NCBI GenBank assembly: GCA_004555765.1
Contig: SFHG01000007.1
Location: forward strand, 1 to 64,000
Length of the DNA: 64,000 nucleotides
Direction of reading: 5' to 3'
Source of the DNA: Bacteroidales bacterium
GTDB lineage: Bacteria; Bacteroidota; Bacteroidia; Bacteroidales; Porphyromonadaceae
Shown piece after piece: positions 63,534 to 64,000 of this stretch. Within the stretch, counting starts at the first letter, position 1, and each line of letters begins with the position of its first letter. A program made the translations under genes and the position numbers. The notes beneath the pieces are model-generated. The model was not told where the DNA came from. It saw nothing but the letters and a program-made list of their open reading frames with translations, and ran no database searches.

Positions 63534-64000
63534 ATGGAAGGAAAAAAGACAGGAGGCTGTCCCTATATGCACGGCTCCAACACCAGAGCCAATGAGTCCG
63601 TTATGGACTGGTGGCCGAATTCGCTCAAGCTAAACATCCTCGCTCAACAGGATAGCCGGACACAGCCATTCCCAAACAAAGACTTCGATTACGTCGAAGC
63701 CCTCAAGAGCCTCGACGTAGAGGCACTCCGTAAGGACCTTCTCGATCTGATGCACGATTCGCAACCTTGGTGGCCCGCTGACTACGGTACGTATGCCGGA
63801 CTTTTTGTTCGTATGGCATGGCACAACGCAGGCACATATCGCATCGCCGACGGTCGGGGAGGCGGTAACCACGGTAACCAGCGTTTTGCTCCGCTTAATT
63901 CCTGGCCCGACAACGCTTCCCTCGACAATGCGCGCCGGCTCCTTTGGCCAATCAAACAGAAATACGGCAACAAGATCTCTTGGGCGGACCTTATCCCTTT
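63534..64000 (+). CDS. katG: Catalase-peroxidase KatG (partial, 5' end only)
   Basis: A bifunctional haem catalase/peroxidase that removes hydrogen peroxide. The first 155 residues are visible: MEGKKTGGCPYMHGSNTRAN, ESVMDWWPNSLKLNILAQ, and the distal haem-pocket motif GLFVRMAWHNAGTYR with the catalytic Arg-Trp-His triad, followed by GGNHGNQRFAPLNSWPDN. The frame is open to the window edge. ATG 63534 matches the usual KatG N-terminus. It is transcribed away from the OMP gene. Confidence 0.96.
   Translation, partial: MEGKKTGGCPYMHGSNTRANESVMDWWPNSLKLNILAQQDSRTQPFPNKDFDYVEALKSLDVEALRKDLLDLMHDSQPWWPADYGTYAGLFVRMAWHNAGTYRIADGRGGGNHGNQRFAPLNSWPDNASLDNARRLLWPIKQKYGNKISWADLIP

Overview
This 64 kb window reads as chromosome from a member of the Bacteroidota, most likely order Bacteroidales and Porphyromonas-like; that placement is inference. 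The support is: many promoters of the Bacteroidota type (TTTG, about 20 nt, then TAnnTTTG), almost no Shine-Dalgarno sequences, TonB receptor/lipoprotein pairs, a DUF4374 lipoprotein, a rsfS-ftsH pair, and a tmRNA tag reading GEYNYALAA. Coding density is high and most of the window is core genome.

Layout. 1-8.7 kb: partial SulP permease, tRNA-Pro, BASS-family transporter, a large multidomain GH31 glycosidase, tilS, and ssrA (tmRNA) on the minus strand. 8.98-17.06 kb: a complete type II-C CRISPR-Cas locus in the order tracrRNA (minus strand), cas9, cas1, cas2, array. 17.4-27.9 kb: rlmD-type methyltransferase, rsfS, ftsH, purM, prfA, a DUF2807 protein and the NfnAB transhydrogenase. 28-34.6 kb: TPR protein, outer-membrane barrel protein, nhaA. 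34.86-50.5 kb: a corrinoid island that opens with a cobalamin riboswitch. It carries an exported CbiK, a TonB receptor, a DUF4374 lipoprotein, all corrin-ring enzymes from sirohydrochlorin towards cobyrinate packed into a few fused genes, and a BtuFCD-like ABC transporter. 50.7-57.4 kb (minus strand): ftsW, murG, murC, ftsQ, then a CDF metal exporter and rnhB. 57.8-63.2 kb: a lipoprotein/TonB receptor pair and an OMP. The right edge cuts katG.

The most unusual region is the CRISPR array. Its 47-bp repeat contains what looks like a whole promoter (TTG box, 21 nt, TACCTTTG), so each spacer may have its own promoter. The array runs away from a half-decayed first repeat and ends in a rho-independent hairpin three bases after the last repeat. 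Between two intact repeats, where a 30-nt spacer should be, lie 593 nt of phage-like DNA: the end of one gene and the first ~133 codons of a virion-morphogenesis (Mu gpG-like) gene. A diverged copy of that gene's start, in the opposite orientation, abuts the first repeat.

A second theme is a family of short dispersed palindromes built on GAGATACAGACCGA / TCGGTCTGTATCTC and GTACGTACC variants. It occupies at least 15 intergenic gaps and in one case is read in frame as the N-terminus of the BtuC-like permease. No transposase, integrase, rRNA operon or intact prophage is visible.
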